A DNA stretch of 64,000 nucleotides from positions 2,027,940-2,091,939 of the forward strand of contig NZ_LS990887.1 in NCBI RefSeq assembly GCF_900411315.1, read 5' to 3'. The DNA comes from Corynebacterium senegalense (lineage in GTDB: Bacteria; Actinomycetota; Actinomycetes; Mycobacteriales; Mycobacteriaceae). Position 1 is the first letter of the stretch. Each line of letters opens with the position of its first letter. The position numbers were made by a program, and so were the translations under genes. The notes under the pieces are model-generated. The model was not told where the DNA came from, made no database searches, and was given only the letters and a program-made list of their open reading frames with translations. This document shows positions 34,810-44,237 of the stretch, one piece after another.

Positions 34810-36144
34810 ATGAACAACCAACAGGAAATTGTCCTGCGCAAGGTCAGCGAGCAGGACATCGGGTTCATCCGCCTCTGGTTCACCGACATCTTCGGCACCC
34901 TCAAGACGATCATGATGTCGCCCGCGGAGCTCGAGGCCGCCTTCGACGAGGGCGTCGGTTTCGACGGCTCCTCCATTGAGGGTTTCTCCCGCGTCTCCGA
35001 GTCGGACACCCTGCTGCGGCCCGACCCGTCGACCTACCAGAGCCTGCCCTTCGACATCGAGGAGGGCCTGCAGACCGCGCGCATGTTCTGCGACATCACC
35101 ATGCCCGACGGGGACCCGCTGTACGCCGACCCGCGCCAGATCCTGCGCCGCCAGGTGACCCGCGCAAAGAACCTGGGCTTCGACTTCATGGCCAGCCCCG
35201 AGATCGAGTTCTACCTGGTGAACAAGCCCGAGGCCGGGGCGGCGCCGCGCCCGACCGACAAGGGCGGCTACTTCGACCAGGCGAAGCGCAACGAGGCGCC
35301 CAAGTTCCGTCGCCAGGCGATCTCCGCCCTCGAGTACATGGGCGTTGTCACCGAGTTCTCCCACCACGAGGCCAGCCCGGGGCAGCAGGAGATCGACCTG
35401 CGCCACACCGATGCGCTGACCATGGCGGACAACATCATCACCTTCAAATACATCGTCAAGACGATCGCCGAGGCCAGCGGCGTGCAGGCGACGTTCATGC
35501 CCAAGCCGTTCCCCACCCTCGATGGCTCGGCCATGCACACGCATTTCTCCCTGTTCGAGGGCGAGACGAACGCCTTCCACGACCCGGACGACGAGATCTC
35601 CCTGTCCGCCACCGGGCGCCAGTTCATCGCGGGGATCATCGAGCACGCCAACGAGATCTCCGCGGTGACCAACCAGTGGGTCAACTCCTACAAGCGCCTC
35701 CAGTTCGGCTCGGAGGCGCCCACGGCCGCAACCTGGGGGATCTCCAACCGCTCGGCGATGGTCCGCGTGCCCACCTACCGGCTGCACAAGGCGGAATCCC
35801 GCCGCATCGAGGTCCGCACGCTCGACTCGGCCTGCAACCCCTACCTCGCCTTCGCGGCGGTGCTCGCGGCGGGCCTGAAGGGCATCGAGGAGGGCTACGA
35901 GCTCGAGGAGCCGGCGCGCGACGACGTCTGGGCCCTCACCCCGCGCGAGCGCCGCGCCATGGGATACCGGGACCTGCCGAAGTCGCTCGACCAGGCGCTG
36001 CGCCACCTGGAGCGCTCGGAGTTCATGGCGGACGTGCTCGGCGAGCAGGTCTTCGACTTTTACCTGCGCAGCAAGTGGCACGAGTGGCACGACTACACCT
36101 CCCAGGTCACGACATGGGAGCTCGAGAACGGGCTGGACCTCTAA
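34810..36144 (+). CDS. glnA2: Glutamine synthetase-like protein GlnA2
   Basis: A 444-residue glutamine synthetase-family protein, shorter than GlnA at 51030-52466. GFDGSSIEGFSRVSESD marks the N-terminal active-site strand, SPEIEFYLV the metal site and KPFPTLDGSAMH the ATP region. The adenylylation segment, DLYELPPEE in GlnA, is replaced here by RDDVWALTPRER with no Tyr, so GlnE should not modify it. In C. glutamicum glnA2 likewise precedes glnE and is not the main assimilatory enzyme; related actinobacterial proteins are gamma-glutamylpolyamine synthetases. Only 3 nt separate it from glnE. Confidence 0.92.
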   Translation: MNNQQEIVLRKVSEQDIGFIRLWFTDIFGTLKTIMMSPAELEAAFDEGVGFDGSSIEGFSRVSESDTLLRPDPSTYQSLPFDIEEGLQTARMFCDITMPDGDPLYADPRQILRRQVTRAKNLGFDFMASPEIEFYLVNKPEAGAAPRPTDKGGYFDQAKRNEAPKFRRQAISALEYMGVVTEFSHHEASPGQQEIDLRHTDALTMADNIITFKYIVKTIAEASGVQATFMPKPFPTLDGSAMHTHFSLFEGETNAFHDPDDEISLSATGRQFIAGIIEHANEISAVTNQWVNSYKRLQFGSEAPTAATWGISNRSAMVRVPTYRLHKAESRRIEVRTLDSACNPYLAFAAVLAAGLKGIEEGYELEEPARDDVWALTPRERRAMGYRDLPKSLDQALRHLERSEFMADVLGEQVFDFYLRSKWHEWHDYTSQVTTWELENGLDL

Positions 36145-36147
36145 GCC

Positions 36148-39100
36148 ATGGCCCGCCGACACAGCTACTCGCCCGCCAGCCTGGGTCTGACCGGCCCGCG
36201 CGCCGCCGAGGACCTGGAGCGGCTGGGCTGGCACGACCCCGCGATCCTGGGCACCCTCGCCAGCGCGGCGGACCCGAACCTCGCCCTGAACACGGCGGTG
36301 CGGCTCGCCGACGCGCTGGGGGAGGACTACCCGCGCCTGCGCGCCTCGCTTGTCGACGACCCGACCCTGCGAACCCGGCTCCTCGCCCTGCTCGGGGGCT
36401 CGACCGCGCTGGGCGATCACCTCGTGGCGCACCCGGGGGAATGGGAGACGCTGGCGGCGGATCTTCCCACCGCCGAGGTGTTCCTGCGCTCCATGCTGGC
36501 CTCGGTGGGGGCGGAGCCGGTGAGCTCGGGCACCTACCGCGCGGCGGCGGAGTTCTCCGATTCGGTGGAGGCGCGCTCGCGGCTGAAGGCGGCGTACCGC
36601 TCGCTCATCATGCGCGTGGCCGCAGCGGACCTGGCCGGGACCTTCCCGCACGAAAAGGAGGGGCGCCTGGGCTACCGGGAGGTCACCCACGCCCTGGCTG
36701 ACTGCGCCGACGCCGCCCTGACCGCTGCGCTGGCCGTGGCGGTGCGCCTGGTCTACGGCGACGAGGAGCCCGACGCCCGGCTCGCCGTGCTGGCCCTGGG
36801 CAAGTGCGGGGCGCGGGAGCTGAACTACATCTCGGACGTGGACGTCATCTTCGTGGCGGAACCCGCCAGCGCGAAGGCGGCGCGGCTCGCCGGCGAGATG
36901 ATGCGCATCGGCACCGAGTGCTTCTTCGAGGTGGACGCCAACCTGCGGCCGGAGGGCAAGTCGGGGGCGCTGGTGCGCACTCTGGACAGCCACCTGGCCT
37001 ACTACAAGAGGTGGGCGGAGACCTGGGAGTTCCAGGCGCTGCTCAAGGCGCGCCCGATGACGGGCGACATGGAGCTGGGCCGGGACTACATCGACGCGGT
37101 GGCCCCGCTGGTGTGGGCCGCCTCCCAGCGCGAGTCCTACGTCGAGGACGTGCAGGCCATGCGCCAGCGCGTGCTGGAGAACGTCCCGGCGGACATGCGC
37201 GAGCGCGAGCTGAAGCTCGGCCAGGGCGGGCTGCGCGACGTCGAGTTTGCGGTGCAAATGCTGCAGCTCGTCCACGGCCGGGTGGACGAGACGCTGCGCG
37301 TGCGCAACACCGTCGACGCCCTCGAGGCGCTCATGCACGCCGGCTACGTCGGGCGCGACGACGCCCGCCAGCTCATCGACGCCTACAGCTTCCTTCGCCT
37401 GCTCGAGCACCGCCTCCAGCTGCAGCGCTTCCGGCGCACCCACACCCTGCCGGCCGCCGAGGACAAGAAGGCACGGCGCTGGCTCGCCCGGGCCTCCGGC
37501 TTCGCGCCCGGCCCGCGCCACACGGCGGTCGAGCTCATGGACGCCTCGCTGCGCAGGTACCGCCACAGCGTGGCCGGCCTGCACGAGAAGCTGTTCTACC
37601 GGCCGCTGCTCAACGCCGTGGTGGGCATGAGCTACGGCGAGGTGACTCTGTCTGCCGACGCCGTGAAGGACCAGCTCAAGGCGCTCGGCTACCGCCACCC
37701 CGCCCGCGCCTACGAGCACCTGAACTTCCTGGTCAAGGGCAGCTCGCGCAAGGCGAAGCTGCAGGCGATCCTGCTGCCCACCCTCATGCACTGGCTCGGC
37801 GGCACCGCCGACCCGGGCGCCGGCCTGCTGAACTACCGCAAGCTGTCCGAGGCCGCGCTGGACAAGAGCTGGTTTCTGCGCATGCTGCGCGACGAGGGCG
37901 TGGTGGGCCAGCGCCTCATGCACATCCTGGGCAACTCGCCCTACGCCTCCGACCTGATCATCTCCGCGCCCGAAGTGGTGCAGCTGCTCGGCGACGGGGC
38001 GCGGGGCCCGAAGCTTCTCGACGCCGCCCCCGAGCAGGCCTACAACGCGATCATCGCGGCGACGAAGCGCTACGAGGACCCGGACCGCGCCGTCGGGGTG
38101 GCGCGCAGCCTGCGCCGCGCGGACCTGGCCCGCATCGCCGCGGCCGACCTCCTCGGCTTCATGGACGTCCGGCGGGTGTGCCGCGAGCTGACCTGGGTGT
38201 GGGAGGGAGTGATCGAGGCAGCCCTGCGCGCCGAGGTTCGGACGGACCTCGTGAACTCGGGCGAGGAGGAGCCGCGGGCGCGGATCAGCGTCATCGGGAT
38301 GGGCAGGCTCGGGGGAGCGGAGCTCGGCTACGGCTCCGACGCGGACGTCATGATCGTGGCGGAGCCGACCGAGGGGGTGGACGAATCCGAGGCGGTGGCC
38401 TGGGCGGCGAAGATCGTCGACGCGATGCGCACCCGGCTGTCCAAGCCGTCGGGCGACCCGCCGCTGGAGGTCGACCTGGGGCTGCGCCCCGAGGGCCGCT
38501 CGGGCGCGGTGGCCCGCACCATCGCCTCCTACGAGCGCTACTACCGGGAGTGGGGCGAGGCCTGGGAGAAACAGGCCCTGCAGCGCGCCACCTGCGTGGC
38601 GGGCGACCGCGAGGTCGGCGAGCGCTTCCTCACCGCCATCGACCCGTTCCGCTACCCCGCGGGCGGGGCCAGCAGGGCCGACGTGCGGGAGGTGCGCCGC
38701 ATCAAGGCGCGCGTGGACGACGAGCGGCTGCCCCACGGCGCCGACAAGTCCACCCACACCAAGCTGGGCCGCGGGGCGCTGGCGGACGTGGAGTGGACGG
38801 TGCAGCTGATCACGATGATGCACGCCCACGAGTGCCCGGGGCTGCACACCACCTCCACCCTCGAGGCGCTGGAGTACCTGGAGGAGCTGGGGGATGCGGA
38901 CGTGCTCAGCGCCGCGCACGCCCGCATCCTGCGCGGAGCCTGGCTCGCCGCCACGGGCGCGCGCAACGCGATCGTCCTCGTGACGGGCAAGCGCACCGAT
39001 CAGCTTCCCGCGCCGGGCGCGCAGCTGGCGCAGGTAGCGGGCTCCGCGGGCTACGACCCGGCGGAGCAGCAGGAGTTCCTCGAGCACTATCTGCGGGTCA

Positions 39101-39177
39101 CGCGCCGGGCCCACGCCGTGGTGGAGGAGGTGTTCTGGGGCGAGGTGCCCTCCCACGAGTACGACGCCGGGCTCTAA
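36148..39177 (+). CDS. glnE: Glutamine synthetase adenylyltransferase/deadenylylase
   Basis: A 1009-residue bifunctional enzyme that attaches AMP to, or removes it from, the Tyr of GlnA according to nitrogen status. Two nucleotidyltransferase domains are visible: ALGKCGARELNYISDVDV (N-terminal half, deadenylylation) and GMGRLGGAELGYGSDADV (C-terminal half, adenylylation), each with the G-S/Y-x-D-x-D metal motif. Helical linkers separate them. Its likely target glnA lies 12 kb away at 51030-52466. It is co-transcribed with glnA2. Long open frames on the opposite strand are composition artefacts. Confidence 0.95.
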   Translation: MARRHSYSPASLGLTGPRAAEDLERLGWHDPAILGTLASAADPNLALNTAVRLADALGEDYPRLRASLVDDPTLRTRLLALLGGSTALGDHLVAHPGEWETLAADLPTAEVFLRSMLASVGAEPVSSGTYRAAAEFSDSVEARSRLKAAYRSLIMRVAAADLAGTFPHEKEGRLGYREVTHALADCADAALTAALAVAVRLVYGDEEPDARLAVLALGKCGARELNYISDVDVIFVAEPASAKAARLAGEMMRIGTECFFEVDANLRPEGKSGALVRTLDSHLAYYKRWAETWEFQALLKARPMTGDMELGRDYIDAVAPLVWAASQRESYVEDVQAMRQRVLENVPADMRERELKLGQGGLRDVEFAVQMLQLVHGRVDETLRVRNTVDALEALMHAGYVGRDDARQLIDAYSFLRLLEHRLQLQRFRRTHTLPAAEDKKARRWLARASGFAPGPRHTAVELMDASLRRYRHSVAGLHEKLFYRPLLNAVVGMSYGEVTLSADAVKDQLKALGYRHPARAYEHLNFLVKGSSRKAKLQAILLPTLMHWLGGTADPGAGLLNYRKLSEAALDKSWFLRMLRDEGVVGQRLMHILGNSPYASDLIISAPEVVQLLGDGARGPKLLDAAPEQAYNAIIAATKRYEDPDRAVGVARSLRRADLARIAAADLLGFMDVRRVCRELTWVWEGVIEAALRAEVRTDLVNSGEEEPRARISVIGMGRLGGAELGYGSDADVMIVAEPTEGVDESEAVAWAAKIVDAMRTRLSKPSGDPPLEVDLGLRPEGRSGAVARTIASYERYYREWGEAWEKQALQRATCVAGDREVGERFLTAIDPFRYPAGGASRADVREVRRIKARVDDERLPHGADKSTHTKLGRGALADVEWTVQLITMMHAHECPGLHTTSTLEALEYLEELGDADVLSAAHARILRGAWLAATGARNAIVLVTGKRTDQLPAPGAQLAQVAGSAGYDPAEQQEFLEHYLRVTRRAHAVVEEVFWGEVPSHEYDAGL

Positions 39178-39227
39178 GCGGCGGCGATTGCCCGCCGAAT
39201 CCCGTGCGCCGGCTGCGGGCGGGTTAG

Positions 39228-39233
39228 TAGGGT
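39228..39233 (+). promoter_or_regulatory. -10 hexamer TAGGGT, leaderless-type
   Basis: TAGGGT in GTTAGTAGGGTTACAGCC ends 7 nt before the ATG at 39241. Confidence 0.5.
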
Positions 39234-39240
39234 TACAGCC

Positions 39241-39486
39241 ATGGCTGTGAATCTGACTGTTGACTTGCACGACGCGAACTTCGCCGACCTGGTGGCGCTG
39301 GTGGAGGCGGCGCGGGTGGCGGGCGTCGATAAGCGTGCCCGCATCGAGCTCGAGGACACGACCCTGCACATCAAGGTGGAGCCCAGCGCCCCCGGCGCGG
39401 CCCCGCAGGTGCCGCAGCTCGGCGACGCCGCAATCCGCAGCGTCGTGGACATTCTCACCGGCCGGCAGGAACCCCCGCGCCGCTAG
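39241..39486 (+). CDS. Small conserved hypothetical protein
   Basis: An 81-residue soluble protein of unknown function. The first 55 residues alternate strand-helix-strand (LTVDLHDANFADLVALVEAA, then RARIELEDTTLHIKVE); the tail is Pro/Ala-rich followed by a helix (DAAIRSVVDILTG). It has its own leaderless-type promoter. A GTCGNNAAGC word at 39325 is read as Gly-Val-Asp-Lys. It converges on an MFS gene with a 16-nt gap. Confidence 0.7.
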   Translation: MAVNLTVDLHDANFADLVALVEAARVAGVDKRARIELEDTTLHIKVEPSAPGAAPQVPQLGDAAIRSVVDILTGRQEPPRR

Positions 39487-39502
39487 AGCCGGTGTCGCCC
39501 GG

Positions 39503-40810
39503 CTAGGACTGAGCGACGATGCGCACGCCCTGCGCGCCGCCGCGGAAGTGGCGTGCCACGAACAGGGCGATCACGAGCGCGGCCCAGATAGCGAAGACGG
39601 CGATCCACGCGAAGCGGAAGTCCGCCCAGCCGTAGTCGCCGCCGGGCGCGGAGTGGTCGAGAAGCAGGCCGACGACCTGCGAGGAAATCATCGCGGCGAC
39701 GAAGCCGCCCATGTTGCCCAGGCCCGTGCCCGTGGCCACCATCGTGCGCGGCATCTCCTCGCGCACCGTATCGAAGCCGTAGTTCGACGTCGGGGTGGCA
39801 AAGCCCATGAGCACCATGAGCGCCAGGATGAAGGCGTAGCCGCGCGGGGTCGGGGAGAGGAAGAAGGCGACCCACACCGCGCAGTGGATGCTCGCGATGA
39901 TCACCGCCGCGAGATCGCGGTTCTTCCCCGTGCGCGCCGACAGCGGGCCGAGCAGCGGGGCGGAGAGCATCGTGGAGACGGTGTAGACGGTGAGCACCAC
40001 GCCCGCCTGGGCGGGGCTGAGCCCCATGCCCAGGGTGACCAGCGGCACGCCCCACAGCAGGGTGAAGTTGAGCATGAAGAACATGGAAAAGCCGTGGATG
40101 CAGAACGCCTCCCAACACAGCGGGGAGCGCAGGACGGTGCGCAGCACCTCGCCGATCGGGGTGCGCTGAGCCTGCTGCTCGGCCTTGCGCTCGGCCTTTT
40201 CCTCCTTGCTCAGCCCGGCCGCCTCGGGGGAGTCCGCGACGGCGATGCCGGCCACGACGCCGATGAGGGCGCCGAGCGCGCCGAGGGAGACGAAGGCGAC
40301 CGTCCAGCCCTGGGCGTGGAGCAGCCAGAGGAAGGGGATGGCCGAGAGGAACTGGCCGAGCTGCCCCAGCGAGGCGGTGAGCTGTGTGAACAGCGGGGTG
40401 TGCTTGAGGGGGAACCAGAAGGGCAGGACGCGCAGCGCCGAGAGGAAGGCGGTGGAGTCGCCGGCGCCGATGAGGACGCGGGCCCCGATGGCCACGGCGT
40501 AGGACTCCGTCAGGCCGAGCGTGACCTGGCCGACGGCCATGATGAGAGCGCCGGCGACGAGCATGACGCGGGGCCCGTAGCGGTCGATGAGCAGGCCGAC
40601 GGGGATCTGGGCGAGGGCGTAGACGCCCACCTGGACGGCGGTGAACACGGCGATGCGGGAGGCGTCGACCCCGAAGCGCTCGATGGCGTCGACACCTGCG
40701 ACGCCGAAGGAGGTGCGGCCGAGGATGGCGGCCACGTAGACGAGGACGGCTCCCGCCCACACGATCACAGCTTTGGTGGTGAGTTTTTCGCGGGGGTGGA
40801 AAGAGGTCAT
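39503..40810 (-). CDS. MFS transporter
   Basis: A 435-residue, 12-segment major facilitator protein with the loop 2-3 signature LLIDRYGPR and a second-half copy GPLSARTGK. The cytoplasmic central loop is highly charged (SKEEKAERKAEQQAQ). The N-terminal half resembles sugar-phosphate or organic-anion importers (GRTSFGVAGVDAIERFG), but substrate cannot be assigned. It is divergent from thrC across 60 bases and no ribosome binding site precedes the ATG at 40810, so its transcript may be leaderless too. Confidence 0.82.
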   Translation of the reverse strand: MTSFHPREKLTTKAVIVWAGAVLVYVAAILGRTSFGVAGVDAIERFGVDASRIAVFTAVQVGVYALAQIPVGLLIDRYGPRVMLVAGALIMAVGQVTLGLTESYAVAIGARVLIGAGDSTAFLSALRVLPFWFPLKHTPLFTQLTASLGQLGQFLSAIPFLWLLHAQGWTVAFVSLGALGALIGVVAGIAVADSPEAAGLSKEEKAERKAEQQAQRTPIGEVLRTVLRSPLCWEAFCIHGFSMFFMLNFTLLWGVPLVTLGMGLSPAQAGVVLTVYTVSTMLSAPLLGPLSARTGKNRDLAAVIIASIHCAVWVAFFLSPTPRGYAFILALMVLMGFATPTSNYGFDTVREEMPRTMVATGTGLGNMGGFVAAMISSQVVGLLLDHSAPGGDYGWADFRFAWIAVFAIWAALVIALFVARHFRGGAQGVRIVAQS

Positions 40811-40870
40811 ATCATTAGAAAATAAACCACCCGCCCCGAGTTCGTTGCACTACCCGTAAAGTGGCGGGGT

Positions 40871-42322
40871 GTGGATTACATTTCGACGCGCGACACGACC
40901 TCTACTTCGGCCAAGTTCACCGACATCCTCCTCGGCGGACTAGCCCCCGACGGCGGCCTCTACCTCCCCGCCGTCTACCCGCGGATTACGCCCGAGCTTC
41001 TCGACGTCTGGCGCGGCCTCCTCGCCGAGCAGGGCTACGCCGCGCTGGCCGCCGAGGTGGTCAAGCTCTTCGTCGACGACATCCCCGCCGAGCAGATCGA
41101 GCAGATCACCGCCCGTGCGTACCGCACCCCGGTGTTCTCCACCGAGGAGATCGTGCCGGTCAGTGCTCTCGGGGAGGGCATGTACCTGGCTCACCTGTCC
41201 GAGGGCCCGACCGCCGCGTTCAAGGACATGGCCATGCAGCTGCTCGGTGAGCTGTTCGAGTACGAGCTCGGCCGCCGCGGCGAGGAGATCAACATCCTGG
41301 GCGCCACCTCGGGCGACACCGGCTCCTCGGCTGAGTACGCGATGCGCGGGCGCGACAACATCCGCGTGTTCATGCTCACCCCGGCGGGGCGCATGACGCC
41401 CTTCCAGCAGGCGCAGATGTTCGGGCTCGACGAGCCCAACGTGTTCAACATCGCCCTCGACGGGGTCTTCGACGACTGCCAGGACGTGGTCAAGGAGGTC
41501 AACTCCGACCCGGCGTTCAAGACGAAGTACCGCATCGGCGCGGTCAACTCGATCAACTGGGCCCGCCTGCTCGCCCAGACGGTCTACTACATCTCGACCT
41601 ACCTGCGCGTGACCGAGTCGAACGAGGAGCGCATCTCCTTTTCCGTGCCGACGGGCAACTTCGGCGACGTGTGCGCGGGGCACGTCGCCAAGCAGATGGG
41701 CCTGCCGATCGACCGCCTCATCGTGGCCACCAACGAAAACGACGTGCTCCACGAGTTCTTCACCACCGGCCACTACCGCCCCCGTTCCGCGGCCGAGACG
41801 CAGGCGACCTCCTCGCCCTCGATGGACATCTCGAAGGCCTCCAACTTCGAGCGCTTCATCTTCGACGCGCTGGGCCGCGACGCCCACGCCACCGCCGACC
41901 TCTTCGCCGTCAAGGTGAAGGAGGGCGGGTTCTCCCTCGAGGAGGAGGCCGAGCCGGGCACGCTGGAGCGCATCCGCGACGAGTTCGGCTTCCTCTCGGG
42001 CACCTCGACGCACGCGGACCGCATCGCGACGATTGCCGCCGTCGAGCGCGACCACGGCGTGGTCATCGACCCGCACACGGCCGACGGCGTCCACGTGGCG
42101 CGCTCGCTGGCCGACGAGGTGGACACCCCGATCGTGGTGCTGGAGACGGCGCTGCCGGTGAAGTTCGCCGACACCATCCGCGAGGCCCTGGGGCGCGAGC
42201 CCGAGGTGCCGGAGCGCTTCGCCGACGTGATGGACGCCGGGCGCCACGTCGCGGACCTGCCCAACAACGCCGAAGCGGCGAAGGAGTACATCGCCCGAGC
42301 AATCGAGAACACCGAGGCGTAG
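40871..42322 (+). CDS. thrC: Threonine synthase
   Basis: A 483-residue PLP-dependent enzyme converting O-phosphohomoserine to threonine, last step of the pathway. The N terminus (STRDTTSTSAKFTDILLGGLAPDGGLYLP) is the family pattern, the PLP Lys lies in TAAFKDMAMQ, and the phosphate-binding glycine loop SVPTGNFGD is intact. GTG at 40871 gives the normal length. The homoserine dehydrogenase and kinase genes are elsewhere, as is common in corynebacteria. The next small gene begins 11 nt downstream and is probably co-transcribed. Confidence 0.96.
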   Translation: MDYISTRDTTSTSAKFTDILLGGLAPDGGLYLPAVYPRITPELLDVWRGLLAEQGYAALAAEVVKLFVDDIPAEQIEQITARAYRTPVFSTEEIVPVSALGEGMYLAHLSEGPTAAFKDMAMQLLGELFEYELGRRGEEINILGATSGDTGSSAEYAMRGRDNIRVFMLTPAGRMTPFQQAQMFGLDEPNVFNIALDGVFDDCQDVVKEVNSDPAFKTKYRIGAVNSINWARLLAQTVYYISTYLRVTESNEERISFSVPTGNFGDVCAGHVAKQMGLPIDRLIVATNENDVLHEFFTTGHYRPRSAAETQATSSPSMDISKASNFERFIFDALGRDAHATADLFAVKVKEGGFSLEEEAEPGTLERIRDEFGFLSGTSTHADRIATIAAVERDHGVVIDPHTADGVHVARSLADEVDTPIVVLETALPVKFADTIREALGREPEVPERFADVMDAGRHVADLPNNAEAAKEYIARAIENTEA

Positions 42323-42333
42323 GGGAACAGATC

Positions 42334-42501
42334 ATGGCGCAGGAGCAGTTCGCCGGCCCTGAGTACTTCACCGAGTTCGACCCGGAAAAGTTCCTCCGCG
42401 AACTCGCGGCCCAGGGGAAGGCCCAGGGTGAGTCGCAGGGCGAGACCCAGGAGAATACCGGGGACGCAGAGCAGGGCAGCGCGGTTGAGCGCACCGAGTA
42501 G
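42334..42501 (+). CDS. Small Gln/Gly/Glu-rich hypothetical protein
   Basis: A 55-residue hydrophilic protein (EYFTEFDPEKFLRELAAQG, then a GKAQGESQGETQ-type tail) directly behind thrC with AGGGGAA before the ATG. The N-terminal half could form a helix; the tail is disordered-looking. No family is known to me. Its 3' part overlaps the proposed start of the protease gene in another frame, so one of the two starts may be wrong. Confidence 0.5.
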   Translation: MAQEQFAGPEYFTEFDPEKFLRELAAQGKAQGESQGETQENTGDAEQGSAVERTE

Positions 42502-43414
42502 CCCCCGCGCCGGGTGGGGGATCTCGGCGTGGATCGGCGCGATCCTGTTCGCCGTGGTGGCGGTCGGGCTGACGGTCTGGGGCGGCATCGTCACCTCCCA
42601 GACGCCCACCGCGACGCTGGAGGAGCAGCGCGCGCGGGAGGCGGTGCAGACGCCGCCGACCCCCGCCCCGGCGGAGGCCCCCAACCTCGTCCGGGTGCCC
42701 GAGTTCGCACTGTGGGCGCCCGGGACGCTCATCCAGACCACGGACCACTACCCGCAGCCGGGGGAGTCGTTCACCGCGCAGTCGTGCACGGTGGCGTTCA
42801 GCTTCTCCAACGCCCAGGGGCGCAACTTCGCCGTCACAGCCGGGCACTGCGGGCGAGAGGGGGATCTGGTGTGGCCGACCAACGCCACCACCGCCCTGGA
42901 CTACGCCACGGAGGCCGGCCGCTTCATCTACTCGGGCCTGTACAGCCCCGCGGCACCCAATATCGACGTGGGAGTCATCGAGATCACCGACCCGGAGCGC
43001 TACATGGAGCTCGTCGGCGCGCCGATTGAGACGGGCGTGGCCGAGGACATTGCGGCCCCGCTGCAGACGGTGTGCAAGACGGGCGGCACCACCGGCTACA
43101 CCTGCGGCGCCTTCGAGGAACCCGGTCGGGTACAGCTCATCACCACGGACACCGACGAGGAGCGGGAGACGCGCGGCGACATCGCCGCGGTGTGCGCCGC
43201 GAAGGGCGACTCCGGCGGGCCCGTCTTCCGCGACGTGGGCGGGCGCGCCACCATCATCGGGGTGGTCTCGGGCACCGAGGCGGGCCGCAGCGAGGAGGAG
43301 TGCTACGAGGGCATGGACAACCCCCGCCTCATGTCCTACTCCAATGTCGAGCAAACTATGCAGGTGGTGAGCGTGGTGGTGCCCGACGCGCTCTGGGTCA
43401 CCCAGCGCTGGTGA
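42428..43414 (+). CDS. Membrane-anchored trypsin-like serine protease
   Basis: An S1-family protease of up to 328 residues. A single N-terminal membrane anchor (ISAWIGAILFAVVAVGLTVWGG) leads to an external catalytic domain with the triad: His in AVTAGHC, Asp in NIDVGVIE, Ser in AKGDSGGPVF. Cys residues placed for disulfides fit an extracytoplasmic site. GTG at 42428 has a purine-rich AGGGGAAGG 6 nt upstream; TTG at 42485 is an alternative that would shorten the cytoplasmic tail and reduce the overlap with the small upstream gene. Substrates are unknown. Confidence 0.8.
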   Translation: MSRRARPRRIPGTQSRAARLSAPSSPRAGWGISAWIGAILFAVVAVGLTVWGGIVTSQTPTATLEEQRAREAVQTPPTPAPAEAPNLVRVPEFALWAPGTLIQTTDHYPQPGESFTAQSCTVAFSFSNAQGRNFAVTAGHCGREGDLVWPTNATTALDYATEAGRFIYSGLYSPAAPNIDVGVIEITDPERYMELVGAPIETGVAEDIAAPLQTVCKTGGTTGYTCGAFEEPGRVQLITTDTDEERETRGDIAAVCAAKGDSGGPVFRDVGGRATIIGVVSGTEAGRSEEECYEGMDNPRLMSYSNVEQTMQVVSVVVPDALWVTQRW

Positions 43415-43423
43415 GCTGGCAGG

Positions 43424-44167
43424 CTAGAGGGCGGGCGTCGGCACGCCGTACTTTTCCTTGAACTTCTCGCCCGCCGGCGCCGTTCTCTCCTTGTAGCCCT
43501 TGCTCGTGCGCTCCGCGGTGTAGGCGGTCTCCGGGCCGTAGGCCGCGAGGTAGAGCAGGTCCACGTCCTGCCCGCGGGGGAGGTCCTCCCACGTATCGAC
43601 GACCCGGCTGGCGTCATCCTCGGTGCTTTCCGCCCACGTCAGCCCGACCGAGCGCTCGAAGGGGCGGCCCGGGGTGAAGGAGAAGGAGACCTCCTGCGCG
43701 CCGTCCTCCATGGCGTGGGCCAGGTAGCTGTCGATGGTGGCCGGGGGGAGCGTCGAGTAGCAGAAGCCCCAGAAGTTGACCCGCAGGTTGTCCTGGGTGC
43801 GCACCGTCATGTTGTCCACGCAGTTCTGCTGGAGCAGGCGCGAGACGTGCCCGGAGAACTCGGTGGTGTCGGACTCGGCGGTGGGCGTCATGGATCCGGT
43901 GAGGGTGACGCCCGTGGGGGTGCGGGCCGTCTCAACGTCCGAGATGAGGTACGGGCGCACGCTCGCGTCGACGTTGTCCTGGCTGGTCTGCGGGGGCAGC
44001 CAGGGTCGCAGGGGGCGCTCCACGGCGGCCGGGGGAACGGAAGCGTCGGATTCGTGGCTGGCCAGCAGCACGCCGGCGACGACGACCCCGACGAGCAGCG
44101 CGCCGTACCCGGTGGTGAACAGGGGCTGGGGGATGCGCTGGATGAAGGAGGGGCGGGCCGTGCTCAT
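43424..44167 (-). CDS. Hypothetical membrane-anchored or secreted protein
   Basis: A 247-residue protein with one N-terminal hydrophobic segment (about residues 19-37, YGALLVGVVVAGVLLAS), probably an uncleaved anchor, and an external domain with two Cys (QNCVDNM, WGFCYSTLPP). The C terminus is Lys-rich. I do not recognise the family. It converges on the protease gene with 9 nt between stops and is divergent from the Nudix gene. No Shine-Dalgarno sequence is visible before ATG 44167. Confidence 0.65.
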   Translation of the reverse strand: MSTARPSFIQRIPQPLFTTGYGALLVGVVVAGVLLASHESDASVPPAAVERPLRPWLPPQTSQDNVDASVRPYLISDVETARTPTGVTLTGSMTPTAESDTTEFSGHVSRLLQQNCVDNMTVRTQDNLRVNFWGFCYSTLPPATIDSYLAHAMEDGAQEVSFSFTPGRPFERSVGLTWAESTEDDASRVVDTWEDLPRGQDVDLLYLAAYGPETAYTAERTSKGYKERTAPAGEKFKEKYGVPTPAL

Positions 44168-44177
44168 GATGATTAGG

Positions 44178-44183
44178 AGTGTA
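44178..44183 (-). promoter_or_regulatory. -10 hexamer TACACT on the minus strand
   Basis: TACACT read on the minus strand ends 10 nt before the start at 44167. It faces the divergent TACACT at 44191, so the two promoters are back to back. Confidence 0.35.
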
Positions 44184-44190
44184 GCGGAAC

Positions 44191-44196
44191 TACACT
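44191..44196 (+). promoter_or_regulatory. -10 hexamer TACACT of the Nudix-lysozyme operon
   Basis: TACACT lies about 41 nt before the ATG at 44238, leaving a leader that contains a GAAAGG ribosome binding site. Confidence 0.4.
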
Positions 44197-44237
44197 TAGG
44201 AGCCAGTGAGTCCGGCCCGCACGACGAAAGGTGTTTC

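Noticed and set aside
34795-39369. A 1524-codon open frame antisense to glnA2-glnE
   Set aside because: High G+C makes stop codons rare in the shadow frame. Its composition (His, Gly, Arg, Val, Ala, Gln-rich) is not protein-like and glnE on the other strand is unmistakable.
40858-40863. Leaderless -10 hexamer for thrC
   Set aside because: TAAGTG is at the right distance but does not end in T as the others do, so it was left out of the promoter list.
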